From Massilia sp. H-1 (lineage in GTDB: Bacteria; Pseudomonadota; Gammaproteobacteria; Burkholderiales; Burkholderiaceae_D), in the NCBI GenBank assembly GCA_024703915.1, contig CP087969.1, positions 5,270,001 to 5,334,000 on the forward strand: DNA of 64,000 bases, in the 5' to 3' direction. Positions 18,610 through 33,729 of the stretch are shown piece after piece. The notes below the pieces were generated by a model that did no database searches, was not told the DNA's origin, and saw only the letters and a list, made by a program, of their open reading frames with translations. Both the position numbers and the translations under genes were made by a program. Numbering within the stretch: the stretch's first letter is position 1; each line of letters starts with the position of its first letter.

Positions 18610-21600
18610 GTGCGTCTATCCTCTATTAAATTGTCGGGATTTAAGTCTTTCGTCGATCCCACCAATTTCCAGGTGCCAGGTCAGCTCGTTGGCGTGGTCG
18701 GTCCGAACGGATGCGGCAAGTCGAACATCATCGATGCCGTGCGCTGGGTGCTGGGCGAATCGAAAGCGTCAGGAATTGCGCGGCGAGTCGATGCAGGACG
18801 TGATCTTCAACGGCTCGACCCACCGCAAGCCGGTTGCCGCGCCTCGGTCGAGCTGGTGTTCGACAATAACGACGGCAAGGCCATGCCTAGCCAGTGGGGC
18901 CAGTACGCCGAGATCGCGGTCAAGCGCACGCTCACGCGCGACGGCACGTCCACCTATTACATCAACGGCCAGCCGGTGCGCTGGCAAGGACATCCAGGAC
19001 ATCTTCCTCGGCACCGGCCTGGGACCGCGCGCCTACGCGATCATCGGCCAGGGCATGATCTCGCGCATCATCGAATCGCGCCTGGAAGAGCTGCGCGTAT
19101 TCCTCGAAGAGGCGGCCGGTGTCTCCAAGTACAAGGAACGCCGGCGCAAGGAAACGGAAAACCGCCTCAACGACACGCGAGAACCTGCTGCGCGTGGAAG
19201 ACATCCTGCGCGAATTGAACGCCAACCTCGAGAAACTCGAGGCGCAGGCGATCGTCGCCAACAAGTTCCACTCGCTGCAAGCGGACCAGGAAGAAAAGCA
19301 GAAGCTGCTTTGGCTGCTGCGCAAGAACGAGGCGGCGACCGAGCAGGGCAAGTACGCGCGACATGGCGCAAGCCCAGACCGATCTGGAAGAGCAGACCGC
19401 CAAGCTGCGCCACGTCGAACTCGAACTCGAACACATGCGCCAGGCCCACTTCGCCGTCGGCGACCGCCTGCACCAGGCCCAGGGCCATCTGTACCAGACC
19501 AATTCCGAAATCGGCAGCCTGGAAGCGCAGATCAAGTTCGTGATCGAGTCGCGCAGCCGCCTGCAGAACCAGCTGGCCGCACTGACGGCTCAGCGCAACC
19601 AGTGGCGCACGCAAGGCGAGGATTACCAGCAGCAGATCGAGGAAGCCGAGTTCCTGCTCGAGGAACTGGGCGGCCGCGTCGAGCAGTCGCAAATGGCGGC
19701 CGAGGCGCAAGGCGAACGCTTGCTTAGGCGCTGGACGCGGCATGGCGCGAAGCGCAGCACAAGACAAGCGAGTCGCGCGCCAAAATTATGCAGGCGCAGC
19801 AGCAGATCGAACTCGAATCGGCGCACCAGCGCAATGCCTCGAACATCCTCAACGGCTTGCTCACGCGCCGCGAGCGCCTGCAGCAGGAAAAGAGCGGCCT
19901 CAATCTGCCGGACAGCAGCCACCTGGCCAACCTGCGAATGCAGCTCGAGGAAAAGCAGCAGGCGCTCGAAGAGCAGGGCATGTTCCTGGAAGAGGCGACC
20001 GAGCAGCAGCAGCGCGTGGAAGAAGAACGCGGCGCCGCGCAAGCCCAGGTCAATGCCGAAACCACCGCCAATGCGCAGCTCGAAGCGCGCCTGTCGGCCC
20101 TCAAGCAGCTGCAGGAACGCACCCAGACCCAGGGCAAGGTCACGCCCTGGCTGCAAAAGCACGAACTCGATTCGCTGCCGCGCCTGTGGCAGAAGCTGCA
20201 CATCGAACAGGGCTGGGAAACGGCGCTCGAATCGATTCTGCGCGAGCGCACGACCGCGCTCGAAATGTCGAACATCGACTGGGCCAAGGCCTTCTTCAAC
20301 GATGCGCCGTGCCAAATGGCTGGCCCTGTATTCGCCATCGCTGGCGAACGTGGCCGCGCCGCTGGACTATGCTTAGGCCTCACGCCGTTCGTCAGCCTGC
20401 TCAAGCTAAACGAGCCGGGCCTGCGCGGCCTCTTGCACGATTGGCTGCACAATGTGTTCGTTGCCGAAGACGCGCCGTCGGCGCTGGCCGATCGCGCCCG
20501 CCTGCCGCAGGGCGGCTCCTTCATCACGCGCCAGGGCCACGTGGTCACCGCGTCGAGCGTGCGTTTCTACGCCGCCGACGCCGAGCAGGATGGCGTGCTG
20601 GGACGCCAGCAGGAAATCGAAAACATCACGCGCCAGCTGCGCGCCCAAACCATGCTGGCCGACGAAGCGCGCCCCGCGCGGTGCGCGCCGATGCGTCCGC
20701 ATCCGAACTGACGCGCCGCCTGCAGGACACGCGCGCCCGCGTGGCCACGCTGACCCAGTCGGTGCACGCGCTGCAGATCGAGGTCGTCAAGCAGTCCGAA
20801 GTCGAAGCGCGCTTCAACCAGCGCAGCTCGCAGATTCTGGCCGACCTGGCCGAGATCGCGGCCCAGGAAGCCGAGCAAAAGCAGATCCAGGCCGAATCCG
20901 AAGAAAAATTCGAACAGCTCGACATCGCGCTGGGCGAACTGCAGGGCGCCCACGAAGACGGACAGACCGAGTTCCTCAACAAGGAACAGGCGCTGGCCGA
21001 CGCGCGAAAAAACTGCGCGAACTCGAACGCGCGGCCCAGGAAGCGCAGTTCGCTGAAAAATCCCAGCGCAGCAAGATCGAGGAACTGCGCCGCAATATCG
21101 CCACCGCGACCCAGCAGGCGGCCCAGGTCGGCGAAAGCATCGAAATGGGCCAGCAGGAACTCGACACGCTGGAGACGGGCGCCGCCAACGACGGCTTGCA
21201 GGATCTGCTCGACCGCCGTACCGGCCAGGAACGCGCGCTGTCGGACGCGCGCCATGAACTGGACCAGATTACGCAGCAGCTGCGCACGGCCGAGGAATCG
21301 CGCATGCAGGCCGAGCGCAGCCTGCAGCCGCAGCGCGACAAGATCACCGAGATGCAGCTCAAGGAACAGGCCGCGCGCCTGAACCAGGAGCAGTTCGCCG
21401 AGGCGCTCAAGGCGGTCGACGCGGACGAAGCGGCGCTGTCCGAAAAGCTCCACGCCGACATGAAGCCGCAATACCTGCAAGGCGAGGTAACGCGCCTGAC
21501 CAATGCGATTGCGGCGCTGGGCGCGGTCAACCTGGCCGCGCTCGACGAGCTGGCCCAGGCGTCCGAGCGCAAGAATTTCCTGGACGCGCAGAACAAGGAT

Positions 21601-22138
21601 CTGGTCGAAGCGATCACCACGCTGGAAGACGCGATCAGCCGCATCGACAAGGAAACGCGCGAGCTGCTGCAAGATACCTTCGACCGCGTCAACCACCACT
21701 TCAGCGAACTGTTCCCGATCCTGTTCGGGGGCGGCAACGCCAAGCTGGTGATGACGGGCGACGAGATTCTCGACTCCGGCGTGCAGGTCATGGCCCAGCC
21801 GCCAGGCAAGAAGAACGCGACCATCCACCTGCTGTCGGGCGGCGAAAAGCGCTGACCGCGACCGCGCTCGTGTTCTCGATGTTCCGCCTCAATCCGGCGC
21901 CGTTCTGCCTGCTCGACGAGGTCGATGCGCCGCTCGACGACGCCAACACGGAACGCTTCTGCCGCATGGTCAAGCGCATGAGCGACCATACTCAATTCCT
22001 TTTCATCTCGCACAATAAAATTGCGATGGAAATGGCCAATCAACTTATCGGTGTGACGATGCAGGAACAGGGTGTATCAGCGATTGTGGCGGTGGACATG
22101 GAGTCCGCCGCGAATTTCACTACCGAGGCGCAAGCAGC

Positions 22139-22142
<4 letters not shown>
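18610..22142 (+). CDS. smc: Chromosome partition protein Smc
   Basis: Smc is the condensin ATPase. The GTG start gives [20 protein letters not shown]. Walker A is [13 protein letters not shown] (about residues 33-45), with the conserved [12 protein letters not shown] and [20 protein letters not shown] after it. A long coiled coil rich in Gln/Glu/Arg is interrupted by the hinge ([20 protein letters not shown]). The C-terminal head has the signature LLSGGEK and Walker [16 protein letters not shown]. Length across frames is about 1177 residues, as expected. There are about ten breaks: for example CGCTGAC at 21850, where one G is missing from the Lys-Ala codons after SGGEK, and GCTTAGGCC at 20370. 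The stop overlaps zipA as ATGA. Confidence 0.95.
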
Positions 22143-25295
<3,153 letters not shown>

Positions 25296-25309
<14 letters not shown>

Positions 25310-26189
25310 AAAAGCCGTCTTTCCGGTGGCTAGGCCTGGGCAGCCGCTTCCTGCCCGCCACCAAGGCGCAGCCGAAAGAGATGCTGCCCATCGTCGACAA
25401 GCCGCTGATCCAGTACGCGGTGGAGGAGGCGGTGGCCATCGCAGTGACCGAGATGATCTTCATCACGGGCCGCAGCAAGCGCGCCATCGAAGACCATTTC
25501 GACAAGGCCTATGAACTCGAAGCCGAGCTGGAACGGGCTAAGCAAGGATGCACTGCTTGAACTGGTGCGCGGGGTCATTCCCAAGCACGTCAATTGCATC
25601 TACATCCGCCAGTCCGAGCCGCTCGGCCTCGGCCACGCGGTACTGTGCGCGCGCCCGGTGGTGGGCGACGAACCGTTCGCGGTCATGCTGGCCGATGACT
25701 TCATGTTCACCGGCGGGCAGATCTTGCCGGTGCTGGCCCAGATGACGGCCGTCTATCAGCAGGAGCAGTGCAGCATCCTGGCCGTGCAGAATGTCCCGCG
25801 CGAGCACACGCGCCAGTACGGCATCGTGGCCGCCGCACCCTACAAGCCGGGTCTGGAGCTGGTCTCGGCCATCGTCGAAAAGCCGCTGCCCGAGGCCGCG
25901 CCGTCGACCTGCGCCGTGGTCGGCCGCTACGTGCTGACGCCCGCCATCTTCGACGTGCTGGCCACGGTCGGCGCCGGTGCCGAGCGGCGAAATCCAGCTC
26001 ACCGACGGCATCGCCGCGCTGATGGCGTCCGAGCGCGTGCTGGCCTATCATTATGAAGGACAGCGCTACGACTGCGGTTCCAAGCTCGGCTACCTCAAGG
26101 CGACCACCGCCATGGGCCTGCAGCATCCGGAAACCGGGGCCGCCTTCCGCGCCTTTTTAGAACAGCTGCACCAGGAGCCAGGCAAATGA
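25296..26189 (+). CDS. galU: UTP--glucose-1-phosphate uridylyltransferase
   Basis: GalU makes UDP-glucose for envelope polysaccharides and trehalose. The N-terminus [20 protein letters not shown] (after correcting GCTAGGCC at 25330) is the nucleotide-binding loop. [48 protein letters not shown] and [20 protein letters not shown] follow, all typical. The C-terminus is [19 protein letters not shown]. Breaks lie near 25330, 25541 and 25985. Rejoined length is about 297 residues. The ATG lies inside the 3' end of ligA and the stop overlaps def as ATGA, so it belongs to the same operon. Confidence 0.95.
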
Positions 26190-26722
26190 CCGTACGTGAA
26201 ATCCTCAAGATGGGTGATCCGCGCCTGCTGCGCGTGGCCGAGCCGGTCCGCGAATTCAATACCCCGGCCATGGACGCCCTCATCGCCGACATGTTCGACA
26301 CCATATACGACGCCAACGGCGCGGGCCTGGCGGCGCCGCAGATCGGCGTCAATCTGCAGCTGGTGATCTTCGGCTTCAAGCAGAACCAGCGCTACCCGGA
26401 GGCGCCCGCGGTGCCGGAAACGGTGCTGATCAATCCCGTGCTCACGCCCTTGTCGGACGAGACCGAAGAAGCCTTTGAAGGCTGCCTGTCGGTGCCCGGC
26501 CTGCGCGGCAGCGTGCCGCGCTTCGTGCGCCTGCGCTACGAAGGCATGGACCAGCATGGCAACAAGATCTCATGCGACGTGGACGACTTCCATGCGCGCG
26601 TGGTGCAGCACGAAGTCGATCATCTGCTCGGCATTCTGTATCCGATGCGGATCACCGATTTTTCAAAGTTCGGCTACACCGATGTGATGTTCCCGGACAT
26701 GGACCCCAACGACGACGATTGA
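26186..26722 (+). CDS. def: Peptide deformylase
   Basis: Def removes the formyl group from nascent proteins. The 178-residue frame is uninterrupted. It has all three catalytic motifs: [10 protein letters not shown] (residues 45-54), EGCLSVPG with metal ligand Cys100, and QHEVDHLLG with His142, Glu143 and His146. The C-terminal tail ends DMDPNDDD. The ATG overlaps the galU stop. A def copy beside galU at the end of the smc operon is usually a second deformylase, the other being with fmt; that gene is not in this window. Confidence 0.96.
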   Translation: MTVREILKMGDPRLLRVAEPVREFNTPAMDALIADMFDTIYDANGAGLAAPQIGVNLQLVIFGFKQNQRYPEAPAVPETVLINPVLTPLSDETEEAFEGCLSVPGLRGSVPRFVRLRYEGMDQHGNKISCDVDDFHARVVQHEVDHLLGILYPMRITDFSKFGYTDVMFPDMDPNDDD

Positions 26723-27207
26723 TGCCGATGACGATGAAAAATACCGCCGCGCTTGCCGCTATCCTGATCGCATGCACGAACGCATACGCCGAGGATGATG
26801 CCGCCAAACGCAGCGAAGTGTGGCTGGACACGGGCTTTGCGACCTATCACTTCCAGAGCGACAAGAACCTCAATGGCCGCAATTCCGGCATCGGGGTCGA
26901 ATACAAATTCTCGGAAACGTCCGCGCTGACGGCTAAGCCGCTTCTACAACAGCGACCGCGCGCATTCCAACTACGCTTCAGCATGTATTACCAGCCATGG
27001 ACGGTGGGCCCGGTGCGCCTGGGCGCCGTGGTGGGCGGCTTCAATGGCTACCCCAAGATGCGTGAAGGGGGCTGGTTCCTGGCGCTGATTCCTGCCGCCA
27101 CCTTCGAGTACAAGCGGGTCGGCGTCAATGTCGCCGTGGTCCCGACCTACAAGAACCGCCTGCACGGCGGCATTTCCATGCAGCTCAAGTTCAAGCTCTG
27201 GGAATAA
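26722..27207 (+). CDS. Hypothetical exported beta-rich protein
   Basis: The ATG overlaps the def stop by one base (TGATG). A signal peptide is clear (KNTAALAAILIACTNAYA). The mature part alternates polar and aromatic residues (RSEVWLDTGFATYHFQ, YYQPWTVGPVRLGAVVGGFN, GYPKMREGGWFLALIPAATF, LHGGISMQLKFKLW), as in small outer-membrane barrels. I cannot name a family. The frame looks continuous, but residues about 72-84 are garbled: GCTAAGCC at 26935 (+1) and GCTTCAGC at 26971 (+2) cancel out. The intervening correct reading is GRFYNSDRAHSNYA. The true length is therefore about one residue shorter than the open frame. Confidence 0.65.
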   Translation: MPMTMKNTAALAAILIACTNAYAEDDAAKRSEVWLDTGFATYHFQSDKNLNGRNSGIGVEYKFSETSALTAKPLLQQRPRAFQLRFSMYYQPWTVGPVRLGAVVGGFNGYPKMREGGWFLALIPAATFEYKRVGVNVAVVPTYKNRLHGGISMQLKFKLWE

Positions 27208-27293
27208 CAGCGCGCCCGTTTGTCGCCGATCACGCGGGCGCTGCGCGCCGCGCATGACAATACCCTGTTACGTCACCAACGAACAGGAGTCTC

Positions 27294-27663
27294 ATGGACG
27301 CACCCGACGATGAAAAAATGGCGCGCATCATTACGGGCGTGCAGGGCATCACCGCCAGCCTGTCGCATCTGGTCAACTGGATGTCGGGCGTAAACGGCCA
27401 GCCCGGGCAGGCCACCGCCATCCTGCTGGCCCGCGCGCTATGCGGGCGAGCGCTACGTCAGCGACAAGGGCATGGGCCAGGAGATCCGCGGCAAATTGCT
27501 CGATCTGCTGGAAACCGTGCGCGAACTCGACGCCTGCCGCGCCAGCCTGGCGGCGCGCTCCGGCACCGATATCGAACGTTATCTGGCCATGACCAGCAGC
27601 GCGCAAACGGCGCTGGCCGGGATCATCGACGATCTCGGCTGTGTGCCGGAGCCTAGCGCTTGA
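27294..27663 (+). CDS. Hypothetical small cytoplasmic protein
   Basis: AGGAG lies 6 bases before the ATG. The protein reads MDAPDDEKMARIITGVQGIT, ASLSHLVNWMSGVNGQPGQA, then YAGERYVSDKGMGQEIRGKL, and ends [13 protein letters not shown]. It is helical and soluble, about 122 residues. One frame break near 27440 (CGCTATGCGG) separates the halves. No domain is recognisable. Its last 11 bases overlap the converging peptidase gene. Confidence 0.6.
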
Positions 27664-29281
27664 CCTTGCTGAGCGGATCGGTCTTGTTCCAGGCCGGTAC
27701 CGTCGGCGCATTGGCCAGTTCATAACCGAGGTTGAGCGTGAATTGCGCCTGCTGCACCATGCCGCTCAAGTCCCAGGCCGGATCGTAGCGGTCCGTCACC
27801 TGGTGGTAGTGCTTGTTAAAGCCCTTCATCTTGTCGGTCGACGCGCTGTGGTCGTGCTCGAACTCGAACGCGCCATCGCCCGAAAACACGGCCGAGCCCA
27901 CGTTAAACGTTCTAAGCACGCCCGCTTTCGCAAAACTGAAATGGTCGGCCCGGAAGTAGGCGCCGCCCAGGTCCGGCGTGGACGGGGCCAGGCGCAATCC
28001 CATGGCCTTGGCGACCTTGGCCGCGCTGGCGTGCAGGCTGCTGCGCTCGGCGCCTACCACGCCCATGTCGCGCGTCTTGCCGACGAAATTCATGCTGTCG
28101 AGGTTCAGGTCGGCCACGGTGTTCGCCAGCGGCCACAGGGGCGCGCGCACCCAGGCCGTGCTGCCCAGCAGATTCTGTTCTTCGGCGGCCTACCCACAGG
28201 AAGATCTGGGTGCGGCGCGCTGGCTTCTTGACGGCCACCTGGGCCATCGCCAGCAGGGCGGCCGCGCCCGACGCATTGTCGACCGCGCCGTTCCAGATGC
28301 GGTCGGCGCCGCCCGTGCCTTCAGCCTTGCCCAGGTGGTCCCAGTGGGCCGAATAGATCAGGGCCTGGTCGCGCAGCGTGGGATCGGTGCCCGGCACGAT
28401 GCTTAAGCCACATTGAATTCTTCCACCGCGCGGTGGCTCGCATCGAGCGCGACGCGCACCCGCACGCCAAGGTCCACCGGCTTGAAGCCGCGTACTTCGG
28501 CCTGGGCGCGCAGCCCGTCCAGGCTCTTGCTGGCAGGCATTGAAGATGGCGCGCGCCGTCTCTTCGTGCAGCCAGCCCTGCATGGCGTTGCCCTTGCTTA
28601 GCCAGGTGGAACTGCTCCTTGCCGTGGCCGTTCGAGGCCACGCTCCAGGGGTAGGAGGCCGACTCGGTGGTATGGATCAGGAGGATGCTTAGGCCGCGCC
28701 CTTGCGCGCCGCTTCCTCGAACTTGTAGGTCCAGCGGCCATACCAGGTGAGCGACTTGCCGCCGAAGCGGTCCGGTTCGGCGGCGGTCGGTTTCGGGTCG
28801 TTGACCATCACCACCAGCACCTTGCCATGCACGTCGGTGCCCTCGTAATCGTTCCAGCCCTCGTCCGCCGAATCGATGCCGTAGCCCATGAACAGCAGGG
28901 GCGCCTCGAAGCGTTTCGGCATTGTCGTTGGCGTTGGCGACATAGATCTCGCTGCCCAGCTTGGGCGCGAGCGTCTTGCCGCCCACCTCGAACTTGATGG
29001 TGGTGGTGGCGCGCGTGGTGCTGCCCACCAGCGCGACCTTCTGGCGGTAGCTGTTGCCGTTGGCTTAGCTTGAGGCCGATGGCGGCGGCCTGGGTTTCCA
29101 GATAGCGTACCGTCAGGTCGCCGCCGCGCTGGCCGGTGCCGCGGCCTTCGAGCAGGTCGTCGGCGAGAAAATCGAGGTGAGCGCGCAGCGGCGCTTCACT
29201 GACTTGCGGGGCAACGGGGGCAGCGTGGACCTGGCTTAGGCCAGCACGATGCTTAACCGCGAGCACGTAAAACAGACGCAT
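27653..29281 (-). CDS. M28 family zinc metallopeptidase
   Basis: Exported di-zinc aminopeptidase-like enzyme. A signal peptide (MRLFYVLAV...) precedes [20 protein letters not shown], the usual M28 opening. A protease-associated (PA) insert includes [20 protein letters not shown]. The catalytic domain has [11 protein letters not shown] (zinc His and Asp), [18 protein letters not shown] (bridging Asp), the Glu-Glu pair hidden by an error near 28190, [11 protein letters not shown] and [16 protein letters not shown]. Breaks near 28190, 28401, 28540, 28595, 28688, 28920, 29060, 29235 and 29250 disrupt it. The 28401 site is GCTTAAGC for Ala-Gly in FNVAGIVPG. About 540 residues. Confidence 0.88.
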
Positions 29282-29311
29282 GAAATCTCCAGCAGATCGT
29301 GAATGTCGTTC

Positions 29312-30065
29312 TTAGAATTGTTCTTCCGGACGCAGGTAGCGCCACTGGCCGACCGGCAGGTCGCCCAGCTTGACCTTGCCGATCCGTACGCGCTTGAGGC
29401 CGATGACCTTCAGGCCCACCATGTCGCACATGCGGCGGATCTGGCGCTTCTTGCCTTCCTTGAGGGTGAAGCTGAGCTGGTCGTCGTTCTGCCAGCGCAC
29501 CTTGGCTAAGCAGCAGCGGTTTTCCGTCCATCCACAGGCCGAAGCACAGCTTCTTGAGGTCGGACTCGGGCAGCTTGCCTTCCTTGGTGTACTGGACCCG
29601 CACCAGGTATTCCTTCTCGACCGAGGTGTCTTCGCCGATCAGGGTCTTGGCCACGCGCCCGTCCTGGGTCAGGATCAGCAAGCCCACCGAATCGATGTCG
29701 AGGCAGTAGTTACACCAGGCTGCGCAGCTGGGTGGGGTGGAAATGCTGGTCGGTGGCCGGGTCCTCGGCCCAGCGGTTTTCCGGCTTGATCAGCGCGACT
29801 GCTTAGGCGTGTAGCCGTCTTCGGCCTGGCCGCTGACAAAGCCCATCGGCTTGTTGATCAGGATCGTCACGCGCTTGGACTGCTCGGCCGCGGCCTGGCG
29901 CTCCACGGTGATTTTCTGGTGCGGCAGCACTTTGCTGCCCAGTTCGGAGACCACCTGGCCGTCGACCCGCACCCAGCCGCGCGCAATCCATTCATCGGCT
30001 TCGCGGCGGGAAGACAGGCCAAGCTCGGACATGCGCTTGGAGAGGCGGACTAATTCAGCGGTCAT
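29312..30065 (-). CDS. rluF: RsuA/RluF-type pseudouridine synthase
   Basis: The enzyme converts a specific uridine in 23S rRNA to pseudouridine; RluF is my best family match, RluB/RsuA the alternatives. An S4 RNA-binding domain opens the protein ([35 protein letters not shown]). The catalytic domain has [13 protein letters not shown], then [15 protein letters not shown] with the catalytic Asp, [10 protein letters not shown], and the C-terminal [20 protein letters not shown]. Breaks lie near 29506 (GCTAAGC), 29709 and 29801 (GCTTAGGC). Rejoined length is about 250 residues. It stands between the M28 gene and glnD on the same strand. Confidence 0.88.
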
Positions 30066-30082
30066 AAATCACTTCTATAAAA

Positions 30083-32669
30083 TTAAACTTTGAGGGCGTC
30101 CAGCAGATCGGTTTCGAGCTGGATCTGATTGCGCTGAATTATTGAGCACCGCACCGTCGACCAGGAACACGTCTTCGACCCGTTCGCCGAGCGTCATGAT
30201 CTTGGCCGTGTGCAGATTGATGCGGTAGCGCGTGAGCACGTTGGCGATCGAATAGAGCAGGCCGGTGCGGTCGTTGGCGGCGATCGACAGCAGGTAGTAC
30301 TGGCCTCGCTCGTCGGGCCGCAAGTCCACGGTCGGCGTCATGGGGAAGGTGCGCGACAGGCGCGACAGGCGCCCGCGCGTGGGCGCTTAAGCAGCGGTGC
30401 CTGCGACACCAGCAGGGCGCAGATCTCGTGTTCGATCAGGCTGATGATGTCGCGGTAGCTCTTGGCGAAGTTCTGCTCCGTGACCAGGAAGGTGTCGAGC
30501 GCGTAGCCATGCCGGGTCGTGTGGATCTTGGCGTCCAGGATGGAAAAATTCTTGCAGGTCGAAGTAGCTGCAGATGCGCGCGAACAGGTCCGGCTGGTCC
30601 TTGGTGTAGACCGCCACCTGCAAGCCTTCGCCGATCGGCGCCAGGCGGCATTTGACGACCGGCTTGTCGCTGTCCATGCGGTCGTACAGGGCGCGCGTCT
30701 GCCAGGCGATGTCGGATGCTTCGTGGCGCAGGAAGTAGGCCACGTCGAGCTGGTTCCACAGCGCTTCGTGGGCGTCGGCTTAGCAAGCCGTACAGGCGCA
30801 GCGTGGCTTTGGCCTCGTCCTGGCGGTTCTTCAGTTCGCGGTCGGTCGAATGTGCTTCGCCGCCCAGCACGCGCAGGGTGATGCGGTACAGGTCTTCGAG
30901 CAGCTTGGCCTTCCACGCATTCCACACCTTGGGGCTGGTGCCGCGGATGTCGGCCACCGTCAGCAGGTAGAGCGCGGTCAGGTGGCGTTCGTCCTTGACG
31001 GTCCTGGCGAAGGCGGCGATCACGTCCGGGTCCGACAGATCCTGCTTTTGCGCGACCTGCGACATGGTCAGGTGGTTCTCGACCAGGAACACGATCAGTT
31101 CCGAGTCTTCCGAGCCGAGGCTGTGGTCTTCGCAGAACTGGGCCGCATCGACCGTGCCCAGCTTGGAATGGTCGCCGCCGCGGCCCTTGGCGATGTCGTG
31201 GAACAGGGCGGCGATATACAGCAGCCAGGATTTGCGGAAGTTGGCGATCAGCTGGCTGCAGAACGGGTATTCGTGCGCGTGCTCGGTCATCGTGAAGCGG
31301 CGCATATTACGCACCACCATCATGATGTGCTGGTCCACCGTGTACACGTGGAACAGGTCGTGCTGCATCATGCCGACGATGCGGCGAAAACTCGGCAGGT
31401 AGCGTCCCAGCACACTGGTATCGTTCATGCGGCGCAGCGCGTGCACCAGGCCCACGGGCGCTTGCATGATGCGCAGGAAGAGGGCGCGGTTGACCGGGTC
31501 TTCGCGGAACTTGGCGTCGATCTCGAAGCGCGTGCCACAGGGCGCGGATGGTGCGCGCGGTCATGCCCTTGATGTGCGGACGCTCGGTCATGAGCACGAA
31601 CACTTCCAGCACCGACGACGGGTTGGTGGTGAAGGTGTCGTCGGCGGCGATGTCGATGAAGCCGCTGATCTCGTTGAAGCGCGCATTGATCGCGATCGGC
31701 TCGCCCGACTGGGGGAACAGCTGCGCCTCGATATTTTGCAGCATGATCGTGTTGAGCTGGGTGACCGTCTTGGCCGCCCAGTAGTAGCGCTGCATCAGGT
31801 ATTCGCTGGCGCGGCGCGGTTCAAGCCTTCGCCGGTGGTCTTGAGGCCGAAGGTTTCCACGATCGGGGTCTGCACGTCGAACACCAGGCGGTCTTCGCGC
31901 CGGTTGGTGTGCAGGTGCAGGCGGATGCGGATGTCCTTGAAGGCGCGCTCCTTTTCCATCAGCTGGCGCGCCTCGGTCTGGGTGATCAGGCCGCGCGTGG
32001 CCAGCTGGCCCCAGGAATTGGCCAGGCCAGCCGCCTTGGCCACCCACAGAATCACTTGCAGGTCGCGCAGGCCGCCCGGGCTTTCCTTGACGTTCGGCTC
32101 GAGCGAGAAGGCCGTGTCTTCATACTTGGCGTGGCGCAGCCGCATTTCGGCCGCCTTGGCGTGGAAGAAGGCTTGCGCGTCGAGCGCCTTGTCGTAGCGC
32201 TGCTGGAGCTGCTCGAACAGGGCCGCGTCGCCGGTGACGATGCGCGCTTCCAGCAGGCTGGTCTGGACCGTGATGTCGGCCTTCGACTCGCTCATGCATT
32301 CGTCGATGGTGCGGATGCTGTGGCCGATTTCGAGGCCCAGGTCCCACAGCATCTGGACCAGCTCTTCCAGGCGCGCCTGGGTGATGGCGTCGGCCTAGCT
32401 GGCCCAGCAGGATCAGCAGGTCGACGTCGGAATAGGGGAACAATTCGCCGCGCCCGTAACCGCCCACGCCCACCAGGGCCGTGTTGGTTTAGCAGGCCGA
32501 CCGCATCCCATGCTTCGGTGAGGATGCTGTCGACGCACTGGCGCAAGCCGCGCAAGAGCTTCTCAGGCTTGCCGTCTTCGCGGAAGGCGGCAATGTGCGC
32601 CAGGCGTTCGGCCTTGAGCCTTTGCTTGAGCAGGTCCCGGGTTTCTTTCTTGAGGGCGGCGGCGGGCAT
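30083..32669 (-). CDS. glnD: PII uridylyltransferase / uridylyl-removing enzyme GlnD
   Basis: GlnD senses glutamine and modifies PII, controlling nitrogen assimilation. The nucleotidyltransferase domain has [20 protein letters not shown] with the metal-binding DVD. The HD domain shows [20 protein letters not shown] and [15 protein letters not shown]. Two C-terminal ACT domains follow ([20 protein letters not shown] and [20 protein letters not shown]). The end reads [11 protein letters not shown]. Breaks are near 30138, 30385 (GCTTAAGC), 30547, 30778, 31535, 31812, 32393 and 32490. Length across frames is about 860 residues, as expected. The start [16 protein letters not shown] lies 17 bases after map, so map-glnD is one transcript. 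Confidence 0.95.
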
Positions 32670-32686
32670 AGGGTGACGGTGACGAC

Positions 32687-33520
32687 TTAAGCCGCGACGG
32701 CCTGGGCCGGATTGGTGATGAAGTCCGGCGGCGGCGGCGAGCCTACTGACAGGGTCAGCACTTCGTAGCCGGTTTCGGTGACCAGCACGGTGTGTTCCCA
32801 CTGGGCCGAGATGCTGCGGTCCTTGGTTTTCACGGTCCAGCCGTCGCCCATCATCTTGATGTCGCTTGCCGTATGGCGTTGATCATCGGCTCGATCGTGA
32901 AGATCATGCCCGCTTCGAGGCGCTCGAGGGTGCCCGGACGGCCGTAGTGCAGCACTTGCGGCTCTTCGTGGAACACCTTGCCGATGCCGTGGCCGCAGAA
33001 TTCGCGCACCACGCTGTAGCCGTTCTTTTCGGCGTGCTGCTGGATCACGTGGCCGATGTCGCCCAGGTGGGCGCCCGGTTTGACCTTGGCAATGCCCAGC
33101 CACATGCATTCGAAGGTCACTTCGGACAGGCGCTTGAGGAAAGGCTTGGTCTCGCCGACCAGGAACATGCGGCTGTTGTCGCCGTGGTAGCCGTCCTTGA
33201 TGACGGTGATGTCGAGGTTGACCACGTCGCCGCTCTTGAGGACCTTGTCGCCTGGAATGCCATGGCAGATCACGTCGTTGACCGAGGTGCAGATGGCTTT
33301 CGGATAGGGCGTGTAGCCGGGCGGGCAGTAGTTGAGCGGTGCGGGAATCGAACCCTGCACGTTGACCATGTATTCATGGCAAAGACGATCGAGTTCGCCG
33401 GTGGTCACGCCGGGTTTGACGAAGGGTGTGATGTAATCGAGCACTTCGGAGCCGAGGCGGCTAAATGATGCGCATGCCTTCGATATCGGCGGGGGTTTTG
33501 ATCGAGATGGAATCGGACAT
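32687..33520 (-). CDS. map: Methionine aminopeptidase
   Basis: Map removes the initiator Met from proteins. Start [19 protein letters not shown] is typical of the betaproteobacterial type I enzyme. Metal ligands are visible in [16 protein letters not shown] (second Asp), [16 protein letters not shown] (His), [10 protein letters not shown] (Glu) and [11 protein letters not shown] (Glu). Two breaks, near 33465 (ATTTAGCC) and 32867, interrupt it. The terminal GCTTAAG here is followed by T and is probably a genuine Ala-stop. Divergent from rpsB, as in many proteobacteria. Confidence 0.95.
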
Positions 33521-33597
33521 ATTGAACAATCGACAAGAAAACGTAAGAATCGGTAACACCGGTCCCGGCAAAACGCGGGGCTGTGCAAATATGTCGC

Positions 33598-33603
33598 CAT
33601 TAT
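33598..33603 (-). promoter_or_regulatory. -10 box of the map-glnD transcript
   Basis: A perfect TATAAT on the minus strand lies 78 bases upstream of map. No good -35 hexamer sits at 16-18 bases, so the call rests on the -10 alone. Confidence 0.4.
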
Positions 33604-33693
33604 AAGTGAAGTGAGAGTGCCCTGTGGCGCGTCGCTGCAGGGGCGGCGATGTACAGGCATTAACATTTTTACCCGTTTCACCTATGACAGCGC

Positions 33694-33722
33694 TTGAATA
33701 ATCCCCGAAATGCGGTTAGAAT
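33694..33722 (+). promoter_or_regulatory. Sigma70-type promoter of rpsB-tsf
   Basis: TTGAAT (33694-33699) and TAGAAT (33717-33722) are separated by exactly 17 bases. Transcription would start near 33729 and give a 5' leader of about 127 bases. Together with the leader this explains most of the 335-base gap between map and rpsB. Confidence 0.7.
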
Positions 33723-33729
33723 CTCGGGT

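Noticed and set aside
32684-32692. The stop of map (GCTTAAG) as another instance of the GCTTAAGC error.
   Set aside because: On the coding strand it is followed by T, not C, the protein already has its normal length, and glnD starts 17 bases later.
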